A stretch of DNA of 64,000 nt from Paenibacillus lautus NBRC 15380 (GTDB lineage: Bacteria > Bacillota > Bacilli > Paenibacillales > Paenibacillaceae): NCBI RefSeq assembly GCF_004000945.1, contig NZ_BIMF01000012.1:124001-188000 (forward strand), written 5' to 3'. A program made the position numbers and the translations under genes. The notes below the pieces were generated by a model. It had not been told where the DNA came from. It did no database searches and saw only the letters and a list, made by a program, of their open reading frames with translations. Below, piece by piece: positions 32,700 through 41,711 of the stretch. Within the stretch, counting starts at the first letter, position 1. The number at the start of each line of letters is the position of its first letter.

Positions 32700-33947
32700 T
32701 TATTTGAATTGACCTTGAATATCGTCGAGAATTTGCTGAGCCGTTTTACCGGAGCCGCCTAGAATCAAGCCTTCCAATTCTTTAACGAGTTCATCCGTGA
32801 AACGCTTGGTATCTGTCGGATAACCATAGTCTGTGCTGTACTCCAGCGCAGGCTGCAGCGCTTTGAATTCAGGGTTCTTCTCGAAGTACTGCTCGGACAA
32901 TGAGGCTACCGCCGGATTGAAGCCAAGCTCCATGAATGCGGTTTGCGTATCGTCATTGGTCATGTAATAAGCAGCTTTGAGCGCAGCTTCTTTGTTCTTC
33001 GCGTCTTTCAGTACCATGTAAGCGTCAGAGCTCATGGTGCTGCCGTTGGTTGTTCCTTTCGGAACCGGAATAGCTACCATTTTGAGGTCCGGATTTGCAT
33101 CCTTCAGGTAACCTTTGTACCAGTAACCACCTGTACTCATAGCGCCCTGCTCGTTGCTGAATACTTCGCCGTCCCAGCCAAAGCCAAGTGATTTAGGAGT
33201 TACAGCAAGTCCCTGATCATACATATCGATGATCATTTCCAGCGCTTTTACGTTCTCAGGGGAGTTGATGGTCTCACCGTTACCCCAGCCGCCGCCGAAA
33301 CTCTTCACGTAGTTCGTGATATGGAAGGCGTCCAGATTGACGATAATGCCTTTCACATTGCCTTTGTTCAGCACTTTCGCTGCTTCGATCACTTCATCCC
33401 AAGTGGTTGGGTACTCGCCGAGGCCAGCATCTTTCCACATTTGCTCGTTGATGAAGAACATCGCTGGCATATCACTGTTAGGCACACCGTATTGTTTTCC
33501 ATCCACGTTCCAGATGTTCTTCGATGTATCCGGGAAACGGTTCATGTCTACGCCCGTCGCTTGAACCAAGTCATCGATTGGCGAGAACAATCCTTTGTTG
33601 ATGTACTCGTAAGCACCTTCGTTGGACATTTTAATGAAGTCAGGCGCTACGCCTGCAGCAATTTCACCCGGAAGCGTGTTCCAGAACTGCTCGCTGCTTG
33701 GATATTGTTTGATTTTCAGTTCGATCTCCGGATACTGCTCGGAGATGGTATCCGCTGCTTTCTGATAAATCTCCAAATCCTGTGCTGTACCCCAGAATCC
33801 GAAATTCACCGTTACTTTTTCAGCAGCGTCTCCGGCTCCGTTATCTGTATTGTCAGCGCTTTTATTGCCGCCGCAAGCGGTTAAACCAACAACAAGAGCC
33901 AGGCACAACACCAGCATGGCTGAAAACTTCTTGTTCCATTTACCCAT
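32700..33947 (-). CDS. Sugar-binding lipoprotein of an ABC transporter
   Basis: 415 residues from ATG 33947 (GGGGGG 7 nt upstream); the longer frame to 34010 lacks an RBS. Lipoprotein signal peptide ending in the lipobox VGLTAC. Family 1 extracellular binding protein: FGFWGTAQDLEIYQKAADTI, AGVAPDFIKMSNEGAYEYI, MSTGGYWYKGYL. First gene of the glucoside operon and just downstream of the YesM/YesN-type regulatory pair, which probably activates it. Captures an oligosaccharide at the surface. Confidence 0.92.
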   Translation of the reverse strand: MGKWNKKFSAMLVLCLALVVGLTACGGNKSADNTDNGAGDAAEKVTVNFGFWGTAQDLEIYQKAADTISEQYPEIELKIKQYPSSEQFWNTLPGEIAAGVAPDFIKMSNEGAYEYINKGLFSPIDDLVQATGVDMNRFPDTSKNIWNVDGKQYGVPNSDMPAMFFINEQMWKDAGLGEYPTTWDEVIEAAKVLNKGNVKGIIVNLDAFHITNYVKSFGGGWGNGETINSPENVKALEMIIDMYDQGLAVTPKSLGFGWDGEVFSNEQGAMSTGGYWYKGYLKDANPDLKMVAIPVPKGTTNGSTMSSDAYMVLKDAKNKEAALKAAYYMTNDDTQTAFMELGFNPAVASLSEQYFEKNPEFKALQPALEYSTDYGYPTDTKRFTDELVKELEGLILGGSGKTAQQILDDIQGQFK

Positions 33948-34017
33948 GATGCTACCCCCCACGTTTCTTTTCGTTTTACCTTGCACCTTCATCATATAGA
34001 CCCGAGACAATAAAAAA

Positions 34018-34041
34018 AATTAATCAAATGATGATTAATTT
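34018..34041 (-). terminator. AT-rich inverted repeat after the response regulator gene
   Basis: AATTAATCA and TGATTAATT with a 5-nt loop, followed on the minus strand by T8. Only A-T rich pairing, so it could be a weak terminator for the two-component genes or a regulatory site for the binding-protein gene promoter. Confidence 0.4.
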
Positions 34042-34120
34042 TTTAAAATTGACTATTTTTTTATAAATAGATTGCACTGCATGAGTGTTTTTATGAAAAA
34101 TCACACTTTCTTTTCGATTA

Positions 34121-35677
34121 TCACACTTCTTCTTTCCTATACTGTTTAGGAGAAAAGCCCGTGTATTTTTGAAATACAATCGCAAAATGGGCCTGATTAT
34201 TAAATCCTACCATCTCGGCAACGTCATAGATTTTGTAACGGTAGTCCTTGAGCAGCACCTTCGCCTTCTCGATCCGGAGCTCATTAATATAATCGAACAG
34301 TCCTTGACCGACCTCTTGCTTAAACAACCGGCTGACATAATTCGGGCTGACATGAAACAGCTCCCCGAACAATTTCAAGGAGAGACTCTCGGGGTAGTGC
34401 TCTTCCGTATACTCCATAATATTGCGCGTGAGCTGGCTGTATCCCTTCATCTCCAGATGGCTGCGATTCTTGAACCGCTCCTTGAACAAGGCCCGGTATG
34501 CGGCTGACAGCTGCTCGAATTCATGGATCTCTTCAAAGGTTGATGTTTCTTCTTGAACGTCTTCCCCGCCCGATACGCCCGTGCCTTCCCCGATCATAAA
34601 CAGCAGACCTTCGTATACCTTGCGGACATCCTTCTCTTCCATGCATTCTTCTTGCGCCAGAAACTTCTCCCACTTGGACAGCAGCTCCATAAACCGGTCG
34701 TTCGCTTCTTCCCTTAGCGCAGACTTCATCTGGCTTAAATAGGCATCGGCCTTTTTATAGACATGCTCACCCTTCTGCTTCAGATGCTGATAATAGAAGA
34801 TCGACGTATCCGGGTGATAAAATTGATGGGATAGCGCTTTGCACGCCTGCTCGTACCCCGTCCGAATGCCGTCGAAATCGGCAAACCAGTCGCTGATGCC
34901 CAGCACGATGTCGATATTGACAAACCGTTTGAGCGCCGAGCTGATCATTTGCACCATTTTATTGACCCGCGTCAACGAGGCCAGCAGGCTCTTCAGCTCA
35001 CTATTGCTGATGAATACGGCACTGCACTGTTCATCCAGCTGAAGATACTCGACTTCCTTCTCCGTGGACAGAATCTCGCTGACGACGTTTTGCACCGTAT
35101 TCGGCAGAATCGATTCGGTTTCCTTGGCATACCTTTTGATGACCGTGTGATAATTTTTGATTCTGAAAAGGACGACGTACATATTGCCCTCTTTGAGCCC
35201 CGTTTCATGCAGATCATGAACATGGCCATGGAGAGCATTATATAAAATCTGCTCCTTCCGGTTGCCTGCTGCATTCGGCCCTACTTGAGCGGGAATCCCC
35301 CGGCTCCCAAACTGCTCCCGGACGCTCTTCAGCATCGCGGTCAGCTCGCGTTCATTCATGTCGGGTTTGTGGAAATAATCAAAAGCCCCCAGCTTCAACG
35401 CTTCCTTCACGTAGGCAATATCATCGAAGCTGCTCAACACAACCGTTTGAACCGGGAGCTGCCGGTCCTTGATCGTCCGGAGCACCTCGAGCCCGTCCAT
35501 CTTCGGCATTTTGATATCCAGCAGTACCACGTCCGGCGCCGTTTCCGTTATCAGACGCAGCGCTTCTTCGCCGTCCCCCGCTTCACCGACAATTTCTACG
35601 CCCTGGGCTTCCCAGTCAATCGCCGATTTGATCCCGATCCGAACGAGCGGCTCGTCATCTACTATAAGTATTCGCAC
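34121..35677 (-). CDS. YesN-type response regulator with AraC DNA-binding domain
   Basis: 518 residues. Receiver domain at 1-120 with phosphoacceptor Asp54 (VVLLDIKMPKMDG) and Lys in FDYFHKPD. A ~280-residue central linker/dimerisation region follows. The last ~100 residues hold two AraC helix-turn-helix motifs (LSLKLFGELFHVSPNYVSRLFKQ; IYDVAEMVGFNNQAHFAIVFQKYTGFSPKQYR). Separated by 6 bp from the sensor kinase gene and encoded upstream of the ABC operon on the same strand, it is the likely activator of that operon. Confidence 0.93.
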   Translation of the reverse strand: MRILIVDDEPLVRIGIKSAIDWEAQGVEIVGEAGDGEEALRLITETAPDVVLLDIKMPKMDGLEVLRTIKDRQLPVQTVVLSSFDDIAYVKEALKLGAFDYFHKPDMNERELTAMLKSVREQFGSRGIPAQVGPNAAGNRKEQILYNALHGHVHDLHETGLKEGNMYVVLFRIKNYHTVIKRYAKETESILPNTVQNVVSEILSTEKEVEYLQLDEQCSAVFISNSELKSLLASLTRVNKMVQMISSALKRFVNIDIVLGISDWFADFDGIRTGYEQACKALSHQFYHPDTSIFYYQHLKQKGEHVYKKADAYLSQMKSALREEANDRFMELLSKWEKFLAQEECMEEKDVRKVYEGLLFMIGEGTGVSGGEDVQEETSTFEEIHEFEQLSAAYRALFKERFKNRSHLEMKGYSQLTRNIMEYTEEHYPESLSLKLFGELFHVSPNYVSRLFKQEVGQGLFDYINELRIEKAKVLLKDYRYKIYDVAEMVGFNNQAHFAIVFQKYTGFSPKQYRKEEV

Positions 35678-35683
35678 TTGCTA

Positions 35684-37486
35684 TCACCCTGCTTCTTCTG
35701 TGATGATCGGAACCCGAAGCCATGCGACCGTTCCGTCATGCTCTCCCCTCTGGATCCACAGGCCGTATTCCGGCCCGAAATGAAGGGATATCCTGTTCCG
35801 TATATTGTTCAATCCGATCGAGTTGAAGGTATCCTGCGGACCGCCCTGCTCCACCTTCGCTTGTCCGCCCTCCGGAAAACCGCGCCCGTTATCACTTACT
35901 TTCATAATCAGAGCATCCGATTCCTCATAAATCGATATGACAAGGCTGCCCTTGTAATCGATGCCTTCAAAGCCATGAAAGACCGCGTTCTCCACAAGGG
36001 GCTGGAGCAGAAACTTCAGGGTCCTATGATTCATTACGGCCGGATCCACCTCGTACGTGACATCAAATTTATTAAAATAACGAAAATCGAGAATTTTCGT
36101 ATAGTTCTCCATGAATTCGACTTCTTCCGCAATGGTCACGTAGTCGCCTTCCTTCTTCACCGTGAACTTGATGACCGAAGAGAAGGCCTGCAGCGCTTCT
36201 TCAATGCCGGTTGCCCCTTGGATCTTGGCCATCCACTTGATCACATTCAGCGTATTATATATAAAATGCGGACGGATCTGCGACTGCAGCGCATTCATCT
36301 CCAGATTCCGCTTCTCCTCTTCCTCCACATAGATCCGCTCGATTAAATCGCGAATTTCGTGAAGCATCTGGTCCACGGTATGGCTGATCACGCCGATTTC
36401 GCCGTGCTGTCTCGTATCAAAGCTTACGTCAAGCTGCCCTTGGGAGACAAGCTTCATTTTGCTGTTCAGCACCGCCAACGGCTTCATGATCGTGGTGGCG
36501 ATCCGGGCCGAGATCAGGATGGACAGCACGAGCAGCAGGATCAATACGCCGATCAAGATGGCAACCATAAGATAAACAATCGAGAACAAGTCCTTCTTCG
36601 GTATGACCGTAACCGCCTTCCAATTCGCCATGGAGGAGGAAGAAGAAATCATGTAGGTATCGCGATTGATCTGCGTGTTGACTTGGCCGTCCGCGTTATA
36701 TTGAAAGTCGCTCCCCAATACCTCGGACGCCGCCAGCCCGATTTCCTCGGGATGGACGCTGTGCACGATATGATCGGTTTCGTCGATCAAGTAAAATTTC
36801 GTATTCTCGGAAAATGCCGACTGACTCCACAGCGTCTTGAGTTTATCCACCGAAATATTAAAGAGGATAAAACCGAGATCCTCCTTCGTGTACGGATCCA
36901 TGATGGCCCTGCCCACCGACACGACCGGAATTCCTTTTGTCGACAGCAGCCGCTCCTGATGAATCCCTACAGGAACAAAGCCGCCGTAGGCTTCCCGGAT
37001 CTGCCGGACAAAAGGCTCGCCGGTAAACTGCTCCTTGAAGTATGCAAAATTCATATATTCCCGGTTGCTTCGTCCAATAATGGACTGGCTGTTCTCGTGG
37101 TAGATGACAACGGAGTCAATCAAATCGGAATACAGCATGATCCCGCTCTGGATCAAGCCGTTCACTTTATCGAAATCCTGCCCCCGTTCAAGCAATGGAT
37201 ACGTCACCTTGCCGTAATCCTTGCGCATAATGGCGTACACCGTGGAATCCTGAATCGGGAACATGGACAGTCGCAGCAGCGGCTGTAAAGAGGTGTCGAT
37301 ATTTTTAATAATTTGTTTGTTGTTCTCAACGGCTGCATCAATCATCGTACTTCGGTTGTTCTCCACGTATACCCAGGATACAATTCCCCCGATCAGAAGG
37401 AGGGGAACGATGATAAAGGCGGAGAACGCCGCAATCAGTTTTTTCTCCAGACTTAAGTGAAGCATGTTCTGCTTTAGTTTCTTCAT
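35684..37486 (-). CDS. YesM-type sensor histidine kinase
   Basis: 600 residues. Two membrane segments (~20-40 and ~303-325) enclose a dCache-like extracellular sensor of ~260 residues. A HAMP domain (~325-380) leads to the His_kinase domain with phosphoacceptor His407 in IRPHFIYNTLNVIKWMAK, and a HATPase_c domain (LQPLVENAVFHGF, DNGRGFPEG, GLNNIRNRI). Partner of the YesN-type regulator 6 bp downstream. It probably senses an extracellular sugar, directly or via the binding protein. Confidence 0.93.
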   Translation of the reverse strand: MKKLKQNMLHLSLEKKLIAAFSAFIIVPLLLIGGIVSWVYVENNRSTMIDAAVENNKQIIKNIDTSLQPLLRLSMFPIQDSTVYAIMRKDYGKVTYPLLERGQDFDKVNGLIQSGIMLYSDLIDSVVIYHENSQSIIGRSNREYMNFAYFKEQFTGEPFVRQIREAYGGFVPVGIHQERLLSTKGIPVVSVGRAIMDPYTKEDLGFILFNISVDKLKTLWSQSAFSENTKFYLIDETDHIVHSVHPEEIGLAASEVLGSDFQYNADGQVNTQINRDTYMISSSSSMANWKAVTVIPKKDLFSIVYLMVAILIGVLILLLVLSILISARIATTIMKPLAVLNSKMKLVSQGQLDVSFDTRQHGEIGVISHTVDQMLHEIRDLIERIYVEEEEKRNLEMNALQSQIRPHFIYNTLNVIKWMAKIQGATGIEEALQAFSSVIKFTVKKEGDYVTIAEEVEFMENYTKILDFRYFNKFDVTYEVDPAVMNHRTLKFLLQPLVENAVFHGFEGIDYKGSLVISIYEESDALIMKVSDNGRGFPEGGQAKVEQGGPQDTFNSIGLNNIRNRISLHFGPEYGLWIQRGEHDGTVAWLRVPIITEEAG

Positions 37487-37523
37487 GAGTGTCTCTCTTC
37501 TCGTTGCTCGATATGATCGTCCT

Positions 37524-38267
37524 TTAACGCGCCGTCCCGCTTATTCGGAATTTTCTCGGCGTCATCCCCGTAAAATTCTTGAATAATTGCGTATAATAAC
37601 TCTGGCTGCAGAACTTGAACGTAAAAGCAATTTCGGATATCGACTGATTCGTATTGGCCAGCAAATGCTTGGACTCCTCAATCTTCCGCCGATTAATAAA
37701 GGTGGTTATGGATACGCCCGTCTCCCGCTTAAAACGATCGGACAGATAGCTCGGGTGGACTTTCAAATATTCCGCAACCCTCTGCAGGGTCAGCTCCTCA
37801 AAAATATGCTCCCTAATGTAATAGATCGCCAGGTTCACAATGTGAGAGAAAGACACGTCTTCCTTCTCGGAGCGAATCATCGACACAAACTGCACCAGCA
37901 TCTCATATTCAAAATGAACCAGCCGCTCCACATCGCTCATTCGCTCGATCTCCAGGATCAGCGTGTCACTTAAATGAAATGCAATTTCAGGATCCACGCC
38001 GCCTTTGATAATCGCCCGGGTAAATAAGGTGCAGGACGCAATCAGGGCATTCTTCTTCGACCGAAGCGGATACGTCGCCAGCACAGCCGCTTCCAGCTCG
38101 TTAATTTTGCGCAGCATGTCCATGGCTCTATTCTCATCGCCGAAGCGGATCGCTTCCAGCAGCTCGTGCTCATAGTCAAACGGGGGATGGATAAAATTCT
38201 CACGCAAATAATGCATGCGAGAAGACAAGTAAAAAGGACGGTTTCCCGAGCGTGAAGGCTCTTTCAT
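37524..38267 (-). CDS. AraC family transcriptional regulator
   Basis: 247 residues from ATG 38267 (AGGTGG 10 nt upstream; a GTG at 38276 is an alternative). The N-terminal ~140 residues are helical without a cupin or receiver domain. The C-terminal part is a complete AraC domain (LTLQRVAEYLKVHPSYLSDRFKRETG; ISEIAFTFKFCSQSYYTQLFKNFTGMTPRKFR). It lies 37 bp upstream of the YesM-type kinase on the same strand and divergent from the GH65 gene, so it may link the glucoside and phosphorylase units. Confidence 0.85.
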   Translation of the reverse strand: MKEPSRSGNRPFYLSSRMHYLRENFIHPPFDYEHELLEAIRFGDENRAMDMLRKINELEAAVLATYPLRSKKNALIASCTLFTRAIIKGGVDPEIAFHLSDTLILEIERMSDVERLVHFEYEMLVQFVSMIRSEKEDVSFSHIVNLAIYYIREHIFEELTLQRVAEYLKVHPSYLSDRFKRETGVSITTFINRRKIEESKHLLANTNQSISEIAFTFKFCSQSYYTQLFKNFTGMTPRKFRISGTAR

Positions 38268-38290
38268 TATTTCCACACCACCTAAAAATA

Positions 38291-38320
38291 TTGATAAAAA
38301 CCTTGATATTTTAGTATAAC
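38291..38320 (+). promoter_or_regulatory. Promoter of the GH65 phosphorylase gene
   Basis: TTGATA (38291-38296) and TATAAC (38315-38320) with an 18-bp spacer, 58 bp before the start codon. Confidence 0.55.
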
Positions 38321-38378
38321 ATAACCCCGATTGGCTCTAAAATTCAAGCATAACCATGCTAGGAAGGAAGTGTAGACC

Positions 38379-40667
38379 ATGACCTGGAATATATCAAATC
38401 CTGATTTGTCACAGCAAGCCTTGCTGAATATGGAAAGTATTTTTGCACTCGGAAACGGTTACTTGGGTGTACGCGGCAATTTCGAAGAAGGCTACGGAGA
38501 GAGCATGTCCACCATTCGCGGTACCTATCTGAACGCTTTCCACGACGTGATTGAAATCCCTTACGGCGAAAAGCTCTTCGCCTTTCCCGATACACAGCAA
38601 AAACTCGTTAACAATATTGATGCCCAAACGGTCCTGATCTATTTAGGCGACGAAAAAGAACCTTTCCGCCTCGATCACGGCACGATCACTTCGCATGACC
38701 GCCGCTTGCATATGGACAAGGGGTACTCAGAGCGAATTGTGCAGTGGAAATCGCCTGAAGGCAAAGAGATCAAGCTGACCTTCCGCCGCCTGGTGTCCTT
38801 CACACACCGGGAATTGTTTGCGATCCATGTAAGGATCGAACCGGTTAATTTCAACGGGCAGATCCGCATCGTCTCCACCGTGAACGGCAACGTGAAGAAC
38901 TACACCAATGCCAATGATCCCCGGGTCGGCGCAGGGCATGCGGAACGGATGACCGTCATCGATGCCGGCGTCAAGGGCAGCGATGCCTATGTCGTTGACG
39001 AGACGATGGCGTCCAAGCTGCGCGCTGCCTGCGTGACCCGTCACCGCTTGGATGCCGAGGCCGACATTCAGCTCGAGGCTGGAACCGGAGTGGTTACGTT
39101 CACGGCTACCCTTCCATTGACCGGACCGATCCACTTTACGAAATACAATCTGTATACCGACAGTCTTCGTCACGGGCAGGAGATGATCGAGCGTGGCATT
39201 CAGCTGCAGGAGGAGTTGAAGGGTACTTCGTTCGAGGACTTGCTTGCCGAGCAGGCCCAGTATCTGAACGCCTACTGGAAATCGGCCGATGTGGTGATTC
39301 AGAACGATGACCAGCTCCAGGAAGGCATCCGCTTCAATCTATTCCAGCTGCTGCAATCCGCCGGTCGGGACAAGCACAGCAATATTTCCGCCAAAGGACT
39401 GAGCGGCGAAGGCTATGAAGGCCATTATTTCTGGGACACGGAAATTTACATGTTCCCTGTATTCCTGATGACGCAGCCGGACATTGCGCGCCAGCTGCTG
39501 CTGTATCGCTATTCCACGCTGGAGCAAGCGAGAGACAGAGCCCGGGAAATGGGCCACCGGCAAGGCGCTCTGTTCCCGTGGCGCACGATATCCGGAACGG
39601 AATGCTCCTCCTTCTTCCCATCGGGAACAGCGCAATACCATATCAGCGCAGACATCGCCTACAGCTATATTCAGTATTATCTCGCCGAGCAGGACCGGGA
39701 TTTCCTCTTGTCTTACGGGGCCGAGGTGCTGATCGAAACCGCCCGCTTGTGGGCCGACATCGGCCACTATTATAACGGCGCTTTCCATATTGATGAGGTG
39801 ACGGGGCCGGATGAATATACCTGCTGCGTGAATAACAACTATTACACCAACGTCATGGCAAAGCATAATCTGAAATGGGCTGCCAAGAGCTGCGCCATTC
39901 TGGAATCCTACGATACGCAAGGCTTCAAGTCCCTGTGTGACCGACTTGGCGTAACCGAGGATGAAATTTCAGCTTGGGCGAAAGCGGCGGATGCTATGCT
40001 GCTTCCGTATGATGAAGCACTCGGCATTAACCCGCAGGATGATACATTCCTCCGCAAAGCGGTATGGGATTTCGACAACACGCCGGAGGACAAATATCCG
40101 CTGCTGCTGAACTACCATCCGCTGACCATTTACCGTTACCAGGTGTGTAAACAGGCGGATACGGTGCTCGCTCACTTCCTGCTGGAAGACGAGCAAAGCT
40201 TTGAAACGATACAGCGTTCCTATGACTACTATGAAGGCATCACGACGCATGATTCGTCCCTGTCCTCCTGTATCTTCAGCATCATGGCCTCGAAGATCGG
40301 CAATATGGACAAAGCGTATGAGTATTTCATCGAGACGGCACGCCTTGACCTGGACAATACGCACGGCAACACGAAGGACGGCCTGCACATGGCCAACATG
40401 GGCGGTACCTGGATGTCGATCGTCTACGGCTTTGCCGGCATGCGTCTGAAGGAAAGCGGACTTTCCCTCTCCCCGGCCATCCCGAAGGACTGGGAGAAGT
40501 ATGCATTCCGCCTGAACTTCCGCGGCCGCCTCATCGGCGTATCCATCGAGAAGGACGGCGTGACCTTGGAGATCGTGGAGGGCGATTCCATTGAGATCCA
40601 GCTGTACGACGAGGCCGTAACGCTTGAAGCCGGGAAACCCCTGAAACATGCGCTTCAGAGCAATTAA
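38379..40667 (+). CDS. Glycoside hydrolase family 65 disaccharide phosphorylase
   Basis: 762 residues, cytosolic. N-terminal beta-sandwich (FALGNGYLGVRGNFEEG is the family start motif), a helical linker, then the (alpha/alpha)6 catalytic barrel with the general acid Glu479 in HIDEVTGPDEYT and the conserved GHYFWDTEIYMFP. Inverting phosphorolysis of an alpha-glucosidic disaccharide (maltose, trehalose, kojibiose or nigerose) yields beta-glucose 1-phosphate. The beta-phosphoglucomutase gene 200 bp downstream supplies the next step. Which disaccharide is used cannot be read with certainty; GTECSSFFPSGTAQYHI may point away from classical maltose phosphorylase. RBS GGAAGG. Confidence 0.9.
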   Translation: MTWNISNPDLSQQALLNMESIFALGNGYLGVRGNFEEGYGESMSTIRGTYLNAFHDVIEIPYGEKLFAFPDTQQKLVNNIDAQTVLIYLGDEKEPFRLDHGTITSHDRRLHMDKGYSERIVQWKSPEGKEIKLTFRRLVSFTHRELFAIHVRIEPVNFNGQIRIVSTVNGNVKNYTNANDPRVGAGHAERMTVIDAGVKGSDAYVVDETMASKLRAACVTRHRLDAEADIQLEAGTGVVTFTATLPLTGPIHFTKYNLYTDSLRHGQEMIERGIQLQEELKGTSFEDLLAEQAQYLNAYWKSADVVIQNDDQLQEGIRFNLFQLLQSAGRDKHSNISAKGLSGEGYEGHYFWDTEIYMFPVFLMTQPDIARQLLLYRYSTLEQARDRAREMGHRQGALFPWRTISGTECSSFFPSGTAQYHISADIAYSYIQYYLAEQDRDFLLSYGAEVLIETARLWADIGHYYNGAFHIDEVTGPDEYTCCVNNNYYTNVMAKHNLKWAAKSCAILESYDTQGFKSLCDRLGVTEDEISAWAKAADAMLLPYDEALGINPQDDTFLRKAVWDFDNTPEDKYPLLLNYHPLTIYRYQVCKQADTVLAHFLLEDEQSFETIQRSYDYYEGITTHDSSLSSCIFSIMASKIGNMDKAYEYFIETARLDLDNTHGNTKDGLHMANMGGTWMSIVYGFAGMRLKESGLSLSPAIPKDWEKYAFRLNFRGRLIGVSIEKDGVTLEIVEGDSIEIQLYDEAVTLEAGKPLKHALQSN

Positions 40668-40774
40668 TGATGTTTATGTCTTGAGGTGATTGCCCTCCCT
40701 ATCCATAGGGCATCACTCCCGGTTTACGAAGAAAACGATCGATCGACACATTTCCCGACAAGTTTTCTATGAAA

Positions 40775-40855
40775 ACAGACTGCGATAAACCGTTATTTTT
40801 CTTGCGATTTCAGGAAGGTCCCTGTTTCGGTTATACTTTCCGATATCTCAAAAAG
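40775..40855. repeat. Dispersed palindromic repeat, copy 1
   Basis: About 80 bp that match 63259-63340: shared ACAGAC.GC, then exactly 26 bp to CTTGCGAT.TCAGGAAG, TATACTTTC.GATATCT and a flanking T-run/A-run pair. The core forms an imperfect stem. This copy directly precedes the pgmB ribosome binding site. Confidence 0.6.
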
Positions 40856-40867
40856 GAGCTATAAGAT

Positions 40868-41542
40868 ATGAATGAAACACGCAAGCTGAAGGCTGTCATC
40901 TTTGACTTGGACGGCGTCATTACCGATACCGCGGAGTATCATTATCAGGCATGGAAAGCCACGGCAACCGAGCTGGGCATTCCCTTCACGAGAGAATTCA
41001 ACGAGAATCTCAAAGGGGTATCCCGCATGGATTCCCTGAAGCTCCTGCTAAGCCAGGCGGAGACGCCTGTAAACTATACCGATGAAGAGCTGGTACAGCT
41101 GGCAGACCGCAAAAATAAGCTGTACGTCGAGCTGATCGAAACGATTACGCCAGCCGATCTACTGCCGGGCATTACGGAGTTTGTGGCAGACATCCGGTCG
41201 GCCGGCCTGAAGACCGGCATCGCGTCAGCCAGCAAGAACGCCATTGCCGTGCTTACACGGCTTGGGGTCATGGACCAGTTCGACGTGATTGTCGACGTCA
41301 CCAAGCTGAAGAACAACAAGCCGGACCCGGAGATCTTCCTCACCGCTGCCGCAGAGCTTGGCGTAGAGCCTGCCGACTGCATCGGGGTGGAGGATGCCGC
41401 ATCCGGCGTTGACGCCATCAAGGGCGCCGGTATGTTCGCCGTCGCGATCGGCAACGCAGCCCATTTCCCGCATGCGGATATCGTGTTGTCCAGCACGGCG
41501 GAGTTGGACTTCCGCGAGCTGGCGCAGAAATTCGAAGGTTGA
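40868..41542 (+). CDS. pgmB: Beta-phosphoglucomutase
   Basis: 224 residues, HAD superfamily subclass I. Nucleophile Asp13 and acid/base Asp15 in VIFDLDGVITDT, GIASASKNA (motif II Ser), KNNKPDPEIF (Lys) and GVEDAASGVDAI (metal-binding acid). KGVSRMDSL in the cap matches the substrate loop of beta-PGM enzymes. Converts beta-glucose 1-phosphate, the product of the GH65 enzyme, to glucose 6-phosphate. AAGGAG lies 9 nt upstream; the palindromic repeat occupies the space before it. Confidence 0.94.
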   Translation: MNETRKLKAVIFDLDGVITDTAEYHYQAWKATATELGIPFTREFNENLKGVSRMDSLKLLLSQAETPVNYTDEELVQLADRKNKLYVELIETITPADLLPGITEFVADIRSAGLKTGIASASKNAIAVLTRLGVMDQFDVIVDVTKLKNNKPDPEIFLTAAAELGVEPADCIGVEDAASGVDAIKGAGMFAVAIGNAAHFPHADIVLSSTAELDFRELAQKFEG

Positions 41543-41554
41543 TAAAGAAAATGT

Positions 41555-41583
41555 AAGGGTGCTCCTAAGGGAGCGCCCTTTTT
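41555..41583 (+). terminator. Terminator of the GH65-pgmB unit
   Basis: AAGGGTGCTCC (41555-41565) pairs with GGAGCGCCCTT (41570-41580), one G-U, followed by TTTTT. Confidence 0.9.
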
Positions 41584-41711
41584 CGTATGCCCTCCCATTT
41601 TTTGCAACTACTCATTATCTTCGTTAGACTGTAGTTGTTGGTAAATAAATGTAACTTATCCGGTATGTACGCATGAGCATCATATCGAGAATACGATAAA
41701 GGGGACTTTCC

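Noticed and set aside
35285..36346. Plus-strand 353-codon frame
   Set aside because: Antisense of the YesM/YesN-type genes, no RBS, composition unlike a protein.
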